Shown here piece after piece: positions 1 to 12,465 of a stretch of DNA of 64,000 nucleotides (positions are counted from its first letter, which is position 1; each line of letters starts with the position of its first letter). A program made the position numbers and the translations under genes. The stretch is taken from NCBI GenBank assembly GCA_958496175.1, contig OY292278.1, positions 31,434,001-31,498,000 on the forward strand, given 5' to 3'. The notes beneath the pieces are model-generated. The model did no database searches. It saw only the letters and a list, made by a program, of their open reading frames with translations, and was not told the DNA's origin. This DNA comes from Sisyra terminalis. Taxonomy: Eukaryota; Arthropoda; Insecta; Neuroptera; Sisyridae.

Positions 1-475
1 TCACAATTTACATATTATAGACAATAAATAATCTTCTGGAATGACGGAATTTAAGAAACGATTGAACTACGGAGTACATTTTATCAGCGAAATTAAAAAA
101 TGCAATACTTGACTTTGTCACTTGTGTTTCAATAAGTAGGAAGTCACGACTGAAGACCAACTGTAGGATATTGTTATAAAAGTTCACAATTCGTCCTATA
201 CTAACAAAAGGTGCACAAAACACCTGTAATGGCCACTAAATAAATAAGAATCAAATATTAAGAACCAAAACGTAACCCCTACGGCAGATTAGGAACATGG
301 CAGAACGATTTTACAAGAAATCATAGAAATGCGATGTAGCATACTACAAATAACTTTTATAGGTAACGACGTTAGAATAATCGTTGATACGGGGAAAATG
401 TCAAAATAGTTCAAGCAGAGGACTACGCTATCATTATATTCCTACAAGAAAACATCAAAATGAAACGATGAGAAT
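1..475. other. Gene-free stretch, nothing recognised
   Basis: AT-rich sequence with only short open frames and no recognised motif. The non-LTR remnant that follows may extend a little into the right end of this interval. Confidence 0.4.
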
Positions 476-477
476 TT

Positions 478-690
478 TCGCGATTAAAGCAACCGGAGCT
501 TACCAGATGAACTCCAAATCGATCTGGGAACGCAAAACACTTTTTATACATTTGATGACATCCAACAAAGTAACACTTGTTTGAGTGCTGGGGCATTTTG
601 ATAATAAAGGCAACCAGGAGACAGGCGAGCTTGCAAGGATAGATTCAAGTATGCCATTAATAGGTCTAGAACAAAATTGAATAGCCGAAC
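478..690 (+). pseudogene. RNase H remnant of a non-LTR retrotransposon
   Basis: The plus-strand frame reads SNKVTLV, a stop, then VLGHFDNKGNQETGELAR and later SSMPLIGLEQ. This follows the order of the RNase H domain found at the 3' end of many arthropod non-LTR elements, where the consensus runs NKVTLVWVPGH, then GNE-AD-LA, then a GPEP motif. A TGA replaces the expected Trp codon at 582-584, the GNE-AD motif is altered, and further stops follow after about 680. No RT domain adjoins it and no poly-A tail or target site duplication is visible. It is a decayed fragment of the retroelement RNase H, which normally removes RNA from RNA:DNA hybrids during target-primed reverse transcription. Clade assignment is open (jockey, I or R1-like). 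Confidence 0.6.
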
Positions 691-792
691 AGACTCAAAA
701 TGAGCAAGGAACAGAAGAAGAGTAGAGGAACTCTTAGGAGAGGCCTCCAGAAGTAGAAGAAGATAAATGACCATAGATCGTCTATTTTGTAA

Positions 793-885
793 GTCAGTGC
801 TTCGCAAACTATGGGGTGCGACCCTCTAAGGGGCCCTGAAGCTCGGAGCCAGAGAGTCGCGAAATATAGGTATAATAATAATTAA
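793..885. mobile_element. hAT-like terminal fragment
   Basis: A GC-richer patch begins CAGTGCTTCGCAAACTATGG and continues into GGGTGCGACCCTC and later AGAGTCGCGAAA. CAGTG-TTC-CAAAC ends followed by GGGTCGCGACCC-type palindromic sequence are typical of hAT-superfamily termini and MITEs. The opposite end and an 8-bp target duplication were not found. Confidence 0.35.
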
Positions 886-1389
886 GGGTACATATAGATA
901 AAGTATAAACTTTGGTCGCTAAAGTATAAACTTTTTCGGGAGGAAAGGCTTCAACTTTATTTTTTGATTTAAGTGGCCTTGGCATGAAAAAGTTTCAAAA
1001 GTATTGTCGTAAGCGACCAAAAGACTTAAGTTGGATGAAGTTAATGACGATATTGTGGAAGGTAAAAAGAGTGACCAACAAATTTTTAAAAAATTACAAA
1101 TAACCATAAAGGATCTAAATATAAAATTAATACAAAAATAACCGGACAGCAGGCCCACACGTAACAACAGTTTATATGTTTTTAATTTTTTATTATTAAG
1201 TTGGGTTTTCCAGGTGGAGGTTAGTTGAGCCTCAACACTGCAACCTCAGAGCTTATTGTGCTTTCTGGGTCACTACTTTACCTAGGTAAGACCAAGCAGC
1301 TGGACGAACCTCAGCACTCGTCGCACTAGGTGCTGACAACAGTTTATTAAGTAAGTGATGAACTCATTAACAAAAAAAAATGTTTTTTT
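886..1389. other. Gene-free stretch with a short direct repeat
   Basis: AAAGTATAAACTTT occurs twice about 20 bp apart (near 900-914 and 920-934). A GC-richer segment at 1200-1350 looks transposon-like but I do not recognise it. Confidence 0.35.
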
Positions 1390-1546
1390 ATATTATTTCA
1401 CTTGATAAGTACTAAGGTCTTCTGTGACTCTAGAGTTAATAAAATCCATAAATCGAGGACTATCAAAAATTTGTTCGAAACGAAATTCCAACCCAACACC
1501 TTCTGTTTTGGAGTGGTCATTTAAACCACTCGGCCACTAGCAGGTT
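1390..1546 (-). mobile_element. tRNA-derived SINE, copy 1
   Basis: Read on the minus strand it begins CTGCTAGTGGCCGAGTGG, a pol III A box (plus coordinates 1527-1537), followed about 35 nt later by GGTTGGAATTTC, a degenerate B box (1482-1493). A family-specific tail follows (TTCGAACAAATTTT, then CTCGATTTATGGATTT, then ACTCTAGAGTCAC). A tRNA-Leu or tRNA-Ser type head is suggested by GGCCGAGTGG. The same order recurs in several other places in this window, so it is an interspersed SINE and not a tRNA gene. No target duplication was identified. Confidence 0.75.
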
Positions 1547-3547
1547 ATATCAGAAATTTACCATCATTATTATGTATAGCATAACGTTGATGTAAAAAAT
1601 ATATTTCCATTTATTCAATATGTTTTTTTATTACATAACAATTTATTACTGTTGTTTTTTTATAGGTGTTTGTATTGTGGCCTAAAAGTAAATAAATTGT
1701 CCTTTGGTTATTTTTTGAGTATGAACATATAATAATTTTTTAAAATGCTATATTTATGTATTTAATCGTTCTTTGGAGTGACGAGAAGTTTTCATACCGA
1801 TGAAAGTAATAACTTATATTACATTATGTACCTGAAAAGTGGAAAATTTTTACCAAAACGTTGTACTAGCTATGTATGATATCTGTTGTACGCATGTCTA
1901 TCAACTCGGTTATTTATTCAGTTATAAGATAAATTTTATTCTTAAATGAAACTGTCGTCAGATACAAGAAACTTTTCTATTTTGGATAAAGGAAATAAAA
2001 GAACAACTCTGAACCAAAAAAAAATAATACTAGAAGGCATCTTATTCTGCCACTTCCCCCTTATAGGAAACGATAATTTTATATGGATGTAATTTGGAAA
2101 TAAAATATTTTATTACCACCTCTGATATATTTTAATGGATATTGATTTACAAATTATGCGGCACTTTCCATACATTATCATTTTTATTCTTTCATCAATT
2201 GTTCCTCGCCATTTAAACATAAGGTCAAACACGGTAATTAATAATATTGAAAAACATCACTTAAAGCACTAAAATTTTGGATAATTTATAAAAATGAATC
2301 ATATGGCTACACTAAACAAATATACAATATTAATGTACCTTAACATTAATGTCTCACAATAAACAAAATCTCTTTTCCAAAAATAATGATCACATTTACA
2401 TAAAAATCACTGATTCATTAGGTAATTAAAATCATTAGGCTAGCCAGAAAATGTAATTAACATTAGTGACATTGTGCCGAAAAGACGTGGTGATTTGATC
2501 TTAATAAACGTTTAAAATTTTGACAAAAATTTCAAATGATGTTCAAAATTAAAACGAAAAAATAAAATAGGAAGATAAGTTGGAGTTACGTAATTCTCAT
2601 TAGTTATTATGCTCATGAAGCCCACCATGTCTAATTCGAATTAGAATTCTAGTCGGTTTATATTATATTACCGAAAGCTCAACAGTTCTGATGAATTTCG
2701 AATTAATTTTTGAGCCTCGCAGCTAAGTAAATGTTCGTACAAATCTATAATGTCATGCTTATGAACGCTGCAGGCTTATTTTAATTACAATCGATTATTT
2801 GCTTGCAATAAATTTACAAGATATATTAACTGATTTGTGAATGGGCCATAGATTAAAACTAGAAACGATCCGTTTTATTGCAATTAAAACAAGAATAACG
2901 CGTAAGTTCTACCTTTATACCAATCAACAAGTAGTTTTAAATCGTAGGTATATAAATTTTACAGTTAGATAATAAAATTTCACAGATTAGATTCATACGA
3001 TTTTCAGTTTTTAATACCTAAAAGATATATTCATGCAAAATATTTTATAAAATAAATATTTACATTTTTTTTTATTACATTACATTTTTTTTTGTTGAGT
3101 TTTAATTACAAATATTGTCAGATATATTTGTGCTCGTTAAGGTAAGCAAGATTATTTTTTTTACATCAACTTTTAAATATAATGGCTAATTATTTTTTAA
3201 GTTTATTTGATTTGCGGCTTGTTAGTTGAATTAACGTTGGTTCAATGATACTTAAATGAGGTATATTTCTAATTCATACCAATCTAATTAATTATGAAAA
3301 AAAAATAAATGAATGATCTTCTAGAAACAAAACATTAAAAATTATTATTTTTTCAAGTATGTTAATTTTAGTTTCAGTGGGTAATGGTTTAGTTAATATT
3401 CTACAAAACCATAAGACAAGCATCATCATTCAGTTCTAAAGATGTAGAAAAATATGGATGGATAACAGAAAATATTTGAACAATTATTTTTTTTTAAAAT
3501 TTCGGTGTTACTAAAGTATTTTCCTACCTAATTTTCGTACTGATATT
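1547..3547. other. Gene-free stretch
   Basis: AT-rich with no recognised gene or element. The part at 2580-2830 has few homopolymers and contains TAATT and ATTA motifs; it could be regulatory but nothing decides this. Confidence 0.3.
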
Positions 3548-3618
3548 TTCGATATCGGTGAATCAATATTGAATTTTTGATATCGATTAATCGATATCAA
3601 TTAATCGATATCGATATT
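3548..3618. promoter_or_regulatory. Cluster of ATCGATA palindromes
   Basis: Within about 70 bp, ATCGAT or CGATATCG-type palindromes recur, including one full TATCGATA. TATCGATA is the DREF element of Drosophila and CGATA clusters bind BEAF-32 at boundaries. Whether that holds in this organism is unknown; a decayed short tandem repeat would look similar. Confidence 0.3.
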
Positions 3619-3816
3619 GTAGCCACATTTTTTATTATTAATGTAAATATACATAAATACATACATCTATGCTTGCTTAAAACACATTAAGTTCGTTTTT
3701 TAAATATATATTTTATTTTACATTATTTAGATTCATACCGACACGAACATTAATTGAATATATTAAAACTCATAAGCATACAAAAATTCATTAATTCTCA
3801 CTTATTCATATAGTTT

Positions 3817-3818
<2 letters not shown>

Positions 3819-3889
<71 letters not shown>
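3819..3889. repeat. (TA)n microsatellite
   Basis: An uninterrupted run of about 35 TA dinucleotides. It has no coding potential and its length is probably unstable. Confidence 0.95.
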
Positions 3890-3891
<2 letters not shown>

Positions 3892-6758
3892 TTATTTTTT
3901 ACTGTATCCCTCAAAACTGTATAGTTCTTATGGCCAATTCGCTCCTAAGGTCGCTATTAATCAGGGACTGGATGCTTACTGGGAAAGTTCTTGTTTTCTT
4001 CAGTATTTTAAGTTCAAATTTTTCAAAAATTTTATTGCCAATCGATGGGAAATCGTTCGTAGAGGTTTGTAAAAGAATCTTTTTCGTTTGTGACAAAATT
4101 GTATAATATTAATTGAATAATTACGAAAATTGTATTAACTAGTCAATATTATAGTGAAAAAATCATACAATAGGGAAAAACCAGAAATAAGGTAATTTTT
4201 TAAAAAAAAAATTAGTAGATAAATCAAGAAAAAAATTGAAAAAAAAATTAATAGTACCTCCATCCGTTCCAAAAAATGGGAAAACCTTACAAATTATCAA
4301 AAATTAAAAGAAAAGTGTGCACAGATGATTTTTCTTCATTGCTGAAAATCAATTTTTTTTCTCAATAAATTGTTAAATTTGATACTGTGAAAAAAGACAT
4401 TATATGTATCTGAAAATATGGAAAATATTTTCCGCATTTTCTTTTTCAGCCAATCTTTTCAAACTATTAAAAATTTAAACAACATTTTATAATGTTTTTA
4501 CCCATAATTTTCAGCTCATAAAAATGCATTGTTGTGTCGTGCAGTGCTCCATTTTGATTGACCCTAAACTGTCAGTTACCATTTTTTCGGTTTTCTTGGT
4601 TCGTAAGCTTTTAATGCAAAAATGGCGGCAAATTGAAATCTTGGGTAAATTAAAGGATATCTTTTATAAATGACGCGCATCAGCAGAATAATAAATAGAC
4701 TCTTCCTAGTTTTGTATTGATTAAATATCAGTTTTTCAAATTGCTTGTATGGATTTCTTTCATTTTCATCAAATTTTCTTCAAATTTAATGTTTCAAATA
4801 TGTAGCAAAGTTGAATTCCTTCAAGATAGATTCTAATGATAGCTGTAATATGAAATTTATATTCTTTTTCATAACACAGTAAGATAACACTTTCATACTT
4901 TCAAGTAAAAATATTAGACAAATATAATCATTTAGTTGTAATTAAATTTTTCAACGATAAAATTATCTTGGAAGAAGCATTTGAAATTTGAGCATCCTCT
5001 ATAATTCCATAACTTTATTAGCTGCAAATGTACTTTTATCGAATATAAAATTCACGTAATTCGAACAGCCAAAAATTCGATCTTCTATAAAAACGCCAGT
5101 ATGATTAGTTGAAAATTACAAGATAAATTTACACGTTTTAAAATGAATATTTTATAGATCTTTTTTTTCAATCTACCTATTTAGTCGCACTCAACAGAAC
5201 AAAATTTCATGTTACATAAGTTTTGAATTACCATAAATGTGAATGTTTAAAATAATAAAATGTATGTATAACTTACTCTCTAACTACTTTTATCTTATCT
5301 GTCTTCGGGTAAGACTATATTTTAACAACTACCTTACCGGATGTTTGTTTCGTTTTTCAAATCAAATTTTGGATAAGACTATCCATAGATATATGGCTAA
5401 TGTAGATTTTTGATCAAAGTAATTACCAAATTGGGGAAAAAAAAACAATGTTTCGAAAAAATTCGCAATTTCAACGAAATTATAATTTAGAGAAGAATTT
5501 ATGCCTTAAGGACCTTAAGCTATTTTTAGTAGTTATATATGATGAATAGATAATCTTATTTATGACAATCACATTAAAATATAATCGCTAGAAATCAATC
5601 AAGCCTAATTCACACAAACTATTTATTTATCGTATGCCTTAAAAATATATAATTTATTCAAATAATTTATCCGCGATTAGATACGAAGGTAATGTGTGTT
5701 AAAATAGTTAAAATAAAAATTAGAAAAAATGTTAATAACAACTTTTACGGATAATGACAATTTAGCAAGATATATGTTCATGAGTTGAAAATTCTCGACG
5801 ATTTATTAACCTTTCTTACTATAAAACGATTTAAAAGAAATTACGTAGAGAATTTTTTGTTCTTATAAACAATTTTATTTCACCGCGTAGTTATCCTAAC
5901 CGATAGTTGCTGGGAAAACTACATTTTAATTGTCCAAATGCAGGTACAAACAAATAAATTTTACTTACAAAAATAAAAAAACATCGTTTTAAATACTCAA
6001 TAAATTATTCATGGAGAATAATCAGCAATGAAAACTAACAAAAAATCTCTTATATAGCAAGTGTATGAATAACATAAAAATTTGTTTTTTTTTTCTGGTG
6101 GTATCAAATATTCTTAGAAGAATATAGTGGACAAAAATGTTAATATCATGATATTAATTTTTTATATACTACTTATTTCACGTATAAATTATACTTTCTC
6201 GCATGCTTAAATCATTTGCTAGACACTATTTGATTGTGTAATTAAATTTTATAAATTATGAAATTATCACACTTTATTAATATGGTAACTTTTATAACTG
6301 TTGTTTTTTAAGAGAAAATTATCATTTTCAAACATTAACTTTGATCAGAATGTTAGATATCAGCAAAACAAAAATAAAGGAATTGAAAAATTACAGAACA
6401 ATAAATGATGAGCAGGAAGCACTTGAGAAATATGAAGCGAATTGCATTAAATTTTGGTTTTTCTTGAATAATTGATATCTTAAAAATCTTTAATTTAATT
6501 CAATATAATATGACACTTAAATGTATTCTGTTACGTTCTACTCGCTTCAAGGAATTAGCTTAAATATCTCTAGAAAAATTGATTGGAAATTTAATGGAAA
6601 AAGGCAGATATTTTTAAAATTGAAAAACATAGTTATTAGTAGTTAAGAAGTAGTTATCAAACAAATTATTAAACCAATAACTTTTACAGTTTGTTCCAGT
6701 CATACTGGCAAGATGAATTTAATATTAGAAATTTACTTAAAATGATAAAATTTCATTA
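3890..6758. other. Gene-free stretch
   Basis: AT-rich, no element recognised. A slightly GC-richer patch at 4540-4640 contains AAAATGGCGGC but no gene model follows from it. Confidence 0.3.
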
Positions 6759-7015
6759 CAGTGAACCTCTATTTAACGGACTTCGGATATAATGGACCAA
6801 AAATCCGTTCAAATGTAAAAAAAAATCCAGCCCGGATTACTGAAAGCAAACGCGTCGATATTAAATAGCAATGTCATTTTACGACGAATTTCCGAAGACC
6901 GTATACATACTTTCAAAAAGTTTTTTGACTTATTTTAAACGGATTTATATAACGGACTTTCGGCTTTAACGGACACCTCGTTCCCCATTTATTCCGCTAT
7001 GCCGAAGTTTTACTG
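6759..7015. mobile_element. pogo/Tigger-like MITE, 257 bp
   Basis: The element starts CAGTGAACCTCTATTTAACG and its right end, read in reverse complement, starts CAGTAAAACTTCGGC. Both ends are flanked by TA (6757-6758 and 7016-7017), the expected target duplication. Subterminal AACGGACTT motifs occur near both ends, as in pogo-type non-autonomous elements, whose ends resemble CAGTAGAACCTC. There is no transposase frame, so movement would have required a transposase supplied in trans. Confidence 0.7.
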
Positions 7016-7017
7016 TA

Positions 7018-8190
7018 TTGAAGAAGTGCGTCCTATTTTTCCGAAAATATAAAAATTCTGGTTTTAAGTTAGTTTTATAACAAAACATAAGTTCTGTAAA
7101 GATTAATGAGCCCCCCAAATACAACCAGTAGGGTAGTACCAATGCAACAGAGGTGTTATTTTCCCGTAAAACCCTCAGGTTTCCCCGTGAAATAATCTTA
7201 AAGGATTTTTGTCTATAAAGTATCAATATAGTATATTGTCTATAAAGTATCAAAGTATCTATGCCAAACATAGAACCGACTTTTCTTTATCTGACGGAAG
7301 GGGTGCTATTGTAAATAAATACTTCAAATAGGGTATTTCCAAGTTTTACATACTGCTAAAATCTATGAATTGTGCCATAAAGACGAGCTGGTCATAAATT
7401 TATCAACGTGAGACATATAAAGAAACTGGGCCCCTCATCGGACCCCCACTTACATACCCTTTTTTACAGTTTAGCGATTCTCTTGTGACTGTATAGCTTA
7501 ATATAGCTGTTCTATAAACCAGTGTGTTCGATGTTCACATATCAATCGTGAAAATTTAACTCCTACTTCTATATCGTCTTTTAGAGAAACCCAGATGGTT
7601 ACAAAACCGGAGGCCACCTTTTGTTACACTTAAAATATTAAAATAAAAATTATAGATATAAAAAAATAATTTCTTGCAAAGTTTAATTTTTTCAGGTGTC
7701 CTTAGTAAGGTCAGTGAAATGGTTTGAATCTAAGTAGATAGTTGACCGTTTCAAGGGAAGGAGGTACCTAATGCTATTTTTTTTTTTTAGAAACAAAAGT
7801 GTTATAACCAATTTAGTTTTGGAGGTAAAAAAATAAAATACATTTAATCTAAGCTAATCTCATCATATAAATTACTATTGGTGCAATGCAAAAATTAAAT
7901 CTTACATGGCATTTTTGCACCTTTCAAATTTCAATAATGGTATCCCCTTGAAAAATTCCTACGGGATAGACTATCTATATAATTTGCCGGTCTTTATTTG
8001 TTGAAGAAGACGCAATTAACGATGAAAAACGTGAATCAAAAAAAATTTAATCGATTTGTAATGAATTAATCTAAAAAAAAATTGACTCTTTTTGCTATTT
8101 TTTTCTATTAAGTCGATTTACGTTTTCTACGTAGACTCTGTCTCCTACTTCCAATTTGCATTCTTCTCTATGGAGGTCGAATATTTTTTT
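7018..8190. other. Gene-free stretch with a small duplication
   Basis: TCTATAAAGTATCAA is repeated about 30 bp apart near 7212 and 7240. Otherwise no gene or element was recognised. Confidence 0.35.
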
Positions 8191-8275
8191 ATTATATAAA
8201 AAAAAGCACAGGGTCCTTCTCTGAAAGCAGCAGGAATCGATCTTAGGTAGGGCTGCTTCTTACACGACCAGTTTT
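8191..8275 (+). pseudogene. Helitron helicase motif fragment
   Basis: The plus frame reads KKAQGPSLKAAGIDLR, a stop, then GCFLHDQF. This corresponds to the C-terminal helicase block of Helitron Rep/Hel proteins, where INKAQGQSLK-GI-L is followed by C-SHGQ-YVACSR. Only about 28 codons survive, with a TAG between the two blocks. It lies head to head with a minus-strand piece of the same protein immediately downstream, so the locus has been rearranged. Confidence 0.6.
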
Positions 8276-8289
8276 AGCCAAACGTTCAA

Positions 8290-8472
8290 AAGTATAGTAT
8301 ACCCAGAATTATGTATAATTACATCCGTATGCACCAAAGTGGCCATAGATTTGTACTGATATTCAAACTCTTCGCACGACATCAACCATGTGTCAATAGC
8401 AGTTTTTTTTTTATAACAGCAAATTTTTGTGATGTATATAAATATAGGAGAACTTTTGAGAATAAGCTTCAC
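8290..8472 (-). pseudogene. Helitron helicase fragment (inverted piece)
   Basis: The minus-strand frame contains TWLMSCEEFEYQYKSMATLV. The same order (D-L-MS-E, then QYKS, then a short acidic stretch) appears in the better-preserved Helitron remnant at 23948-24525. In Helitron helicases this block (E-Y-S-D followed by D--NYP) precedes the LLRNLNP motif. That motif is absent here because the fragment breaks near 8290 against the plus-strand fragment. No complete domain remains. Confidence 0.5.
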
Positions 8473-8618
8473 TCTTGTAAGTATAAGAATATTTTTTTTT
8501 ATTTTACCTTCCTTGTTTTCAAATGAAAATTTGAGGTTTGTAATGAATTCATTTGAAATTTATTAGTATGCTGCTGAGAAAATGTTTCATTTTTAAGTTT
8601 TTGTAAAATATATATGAT

Positions 8619-8815
8619 ACTAGTAGCTACCCGTGAAGTATAACAGCCGAAATTGAGACACTGGCAAACAACAAGAATTGACAATTTAACAATTGAATTC
8701 GAAATGATAGTTGCAACAAACGACAACGACCAGTTAATTCAAGTTTTAGGTAATGATTATTATATTTGGTTTTCATTCACACATATGTGTTTCAATGCAT
8801 TGTTAGTTCTCTATC
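8619..8815. repeat. Dispersed repeat R, copy 1
   Basis: Starts ACTAGTAGCTACCCGTGAAG. It shares its start and an internal block (GACAAC, AGTT, GGTTTTCATTCACAC) with 22331-22505 and 56635-56825. On the minus strand the end reads GGGTAGCTACTAG followed by T, which fits a Helitron 3' terminus (CTRR before a host T). No coding capacity. Confidence 0.55.
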
Positions 8816-10627
8816 TTTTGTTGACTTAAATATAAGTTTATCTTTTGTTATATTGATAATTATATCAAATTATAATTAGGTAAATATTAAGGAAGAATTA
8901 ATTAGTAAAGTTATCAACATAAAGTTTCCTTTGATTTTTGCGTCAGCTTAACTTTTGTATGGTAATCCAAAAAGTGAAAAGTTGTTAATATATCGCCTTT
9001 TTTTAAATTTGAAATTTACAAAAATTTATTTCTTTACTATTATAAAGATTTGAGATACTGAGATGATATTATCAAATTATTTTTATTTGAACATGAATTT
9101 TAAAAAGAATAAAACGATCTTTTATAGAGCTTTTAGTTTTGAAAGTTAAACTTTAACTTTTAACATGGAGCTTTATATTGTCAATGAATTTATATTAACA
9201 GTTATTAATAAATTGTTCTCGTGAATATTGTGTAAACCACAAACGATATAGGTATCATAAAAAGCAATTGAATTACTTTCTGTTGTACTAAAATTAATGT
9301 TTAAAAACTTTCGTATTAGTCGTTAACATTTATACTTAACTAATATATCACAGTATAGTTTGAAATCTATAAACCTAAATTAAAATTCTGTTAAGATTCA
9401 TATTCATTCTTCGTTTTCGTTCTATTTACATCGATGAGTGATAAATGGAGCTTTCTAATTTAAATTAGTATTTGAACATGTTTTTTTCATCTTTTCCAAC
9501 TTATTGCCCATATAACTAGGTTCCTCATTACTGACATATATTGTGCAATAATAATCTTTTATAAAATGAGTAGGCAATAAAATATAGCGCTAAGTCTCGA
9601 TAAATTACAAGCCCGAAACTATTTAAGCATCAAAAATACTGATATAAGTTGGTCATTAATTTATTGAACAAAAATGTTGCAATTTTTTGCATTAAAACAA
9701 ATTTATGGTGAGAAAAACGTTGATCCTTTATTACATAGCTTAATGGTAAAAGAAACAGATAAATACCGCAAATATGGTAAAACCTCTTTTTAGATTTATC
9801 CGACAATTATATATTTCCTGTTTTATTTGTGTTTTGAAATGAGGTTTTTAAGATATTTTTGTTTGCGTTTATCGAGTTACCAGGTAAAACAATTCATGAA
9901 CCGACGCAAAGAGAACCGCAAAATTCACACTAATATTAATAAATCAATTGGCTATTAATTAATTATCGGTGCGACCAAATACATGGAATTGATGAAAATC
10001 GGTTTTAAAGTGAATTGGCGTGATCGTTTAAAAATATATACAATACCCAGATAAGTATCGACTTCGAACAAAAACAGGTTTTAACAATATTAAAATTATT
10101 TACTTGTTCAATGAATGGAATGAAGTCAAAAAAGATTTCAATAATATTTTTTTCATAAAAACCTCATGAAAGGATTTTCCTTTTATTTCTTACCAAAAAT
10201 TAAAAATTCAAAAATTCTCTCCACAAATAATGGTTGGATTTTAAACAAAGAGATTTCAAAAATTGGGATTAATATCATAATAACTTTTACATATTGGTAT
10301 TATTGGTTTTTAATCATTTGAAAAACCAACCTATTTATTTGATATATGCATTAGTTTTTTTTAACAGATTGGTATATATGAATTAACATGCAGTCAATGT
10401 CGATGTAATCGATTCAAGGTTTATTTAATCTCTAATAAATGTAAATTTTATAAAAAAAATATTTAATCATTATAATGGGTAAAGTGTAATGAAAAATTTT
10501 ATATTTGAATTTTAAAAAAAAATTGTAATTTAGCATTGACTAGTAAAATAACAATATAATTTAATATCTTCTTATTTGTAGTTCTGCGTCTAACTTTAAA
10601 ACTAACAACTGATTTTTTTTATTTGTT
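8816..10627. other. Gene-free stretch
   Basis: AT-rich, with no recognised gene, RNA or element. Confidence 0.3.
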
Positions 10628-10774
10628 ATTTAGTGTCGCTTTATAACTATTAAGATTTTTAACAACTCTAAAGTTAATAAAAATCTGTAATCGAAAATTT
10701 GCTCGATACGAGGATCGATTCCAATTCTTACCAGTTTTGAAGCGGACACCTAGACCACTCGGCCACTAGTAGGC
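10628..10774 (-). mobile_element. tRNA-derived SINE, copy 2
   Basis: On the minus strand it begins CCTACTAGTGGCCGAGTGG (A box at plus 10755-10765) and continues through TCCGCTTCAAAACTGG, a mutated B box, CTCGTATCGAGCAAATTTTC and a tail with TTAACTTTAGAG and TATAAAGCGA. It aligns over its full length with the copies at 1390, 16690 and 40319. The pol III promoter is damaged at the B box. Confidence 0.75.
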
Positions 10775-11640
10775 TGATTGATGTTATTACAAGTAATTTA
10801 TAGAAAATTATAAAATCAAATCTGAACAGAAACTTTTTGATTTTAAAATTTAATATTTATTTGTACTAATTGATTAAACTTTCAATATATTTATTTATTT
10901 TTATCATCTTCATTTTACAGTATTTCGGAGTACATTTCAGAATAATTTTATTCAAATGTACGCCACAGAAAAATCAAACACTTCTTCAATTCTATGTTGC
11001 CATTGGAATTTTTTTCAATCATTTTCTCCCTTATATATTAATAACGTATGCTAGAAAAATTTGAACAAAATTTTTCAAATAATTAACTGGAACTTACCGA
11101 TTAAACAGTATGCTAAAATTAACAAAGTGCTTAATTTGTTACTCGGTTAAATTTCTTTTGAAAATTTTCTATGACTAATCTGGGTTTCATTTAAACTACG
11201 ATTTATTAATAACTTCATTAATCGATTAATAGGAAGTATGATGGTAAAACCAAAAAAAGTTTGCTTGTAAGAATAGTCGATAATAAAATTTATAAAGCAC
11301 AAATCATTCATAGCATAAGCCCATTTTTTTGCCAACTCATTATTTCACATACTGTTCTTTGAAAAATCTATCTAATAAAGAATAATGAGACCTATCTAAT
11401 GTTAGCTAAAAAAATCCTTTGATCCAAATTTCCGAAGTGAATAACCGAAGCATCAAATGGACTTTTTAAACGATCACAGTTTTGCGGCAAATATGATAAA
11501 ATGTAGTTCCAAGTGACAAATCGCTATCAGAAACTTTTTCTGCAACCTTATTATTCATCTATCCTCGATGACATGCTGAACGGAAAAATAACGAAAAAAC
11601 TACATTTATCAATTATTCCTTTTTTCTGAAGTTAAATGTC
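10775..11640. other. Gene-free stretch
   Basis: Two frames of 62-64 codons occur (10870-11064 plus, 11147-11335 minus). They are low-complexity, hydrophobic and without recognisable domains; I read them as chance. Confidence 0.3.
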
Positions 11641-11800
11641 TTCAGGGAACGTCCATAAACCACGTGGTTCTGTTTCAGAACCATTTTAAGACCCCTCTTC
11701 TTTTCATTTAGTCTAACGTGGCCTTTTCTATTACTCCTCCTTTGCCACCCAGATGAAACGTAGTTTTGTTGTATTGCCAAATCGAACAGATATTTTTAGT
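11641..11800. repeat. Dispersed repeat of the GTCCATAAA type, copy 1
   Basis: AGGGAACGTCCATAAACCAC is followed by pyrimidine-rich blocks (GACCCCTC, ACTCCTCC). Related arrangements occur at 29655-29765 and, inverted, at 30822-30940. This resembles short MITE-like repeats widespread in insect genomes. Ends and superfamily are not resolved. Confidence 0.4.
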
Positions 11801-12465
11801 TTTCTGTTACCAAACTATTAAAAATATTTTTTATTTTGATGAATGAGGGCCGCTCTTTTTACTCATCGATCAATAGACCATACTCTATCCTTAAAGTAGT
11901 ATTAAGTAGTTATAAATGTATCTGTTAAATAAATCCTATTTATTTATCCTACATATATTACTATTCTTAGGTGAATGTACGCATGTTTTCTCTATCCTCT
12001 GAATAAAATCAGGAAGAAAAATGTTACTACCCAGATGAGAAAATACTGACCCTAAGACTGATATTAGTTAAATATATTTTATATCTATAAGCATTCTAAC
12101 TCAAATGGTAGTTTTAGCTACTGTAAGTTAGCAGTTATTGTGTCTTCCTTATTTAAGATTAATGGATCTTTTCTTTTAAGAATTTTTTTGTAAAGAAAAT
12201 TACATAGCTAGACTTTGATTTTCACCCTCTCCTTATATACCTCAGCGTAGCATTTGAACTATCCTCCCTCCCTCTTAACCAAGCTACGTGTATTAACGTC
12301 GCTTTCTTATGACGAAGTTGATTTTTTTCGGACTAAAAACTTATCAATCCGTTTATCTTTCTACCGTAACTTTCTTAGCTGTTTCAATGCCTTATCCGAA
12401 AAAACGTTGAAGAAACTTGAAACCTTTTTCCTCTGGTTTGGTGAGAACCGCAATTTTCGATAGAA
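11801..12465. other. Gene-free stretch
   Basis: Nothing recognised. A 69-codon plus frame at 12254-12463 lacks any family signature. Confidence 0.3.

Noticed and set aside
2686..2710. CTGATGA at 2686 as a hammerhead core
   Set aside because: No GAAA after a hairpin; a chance heptamer.
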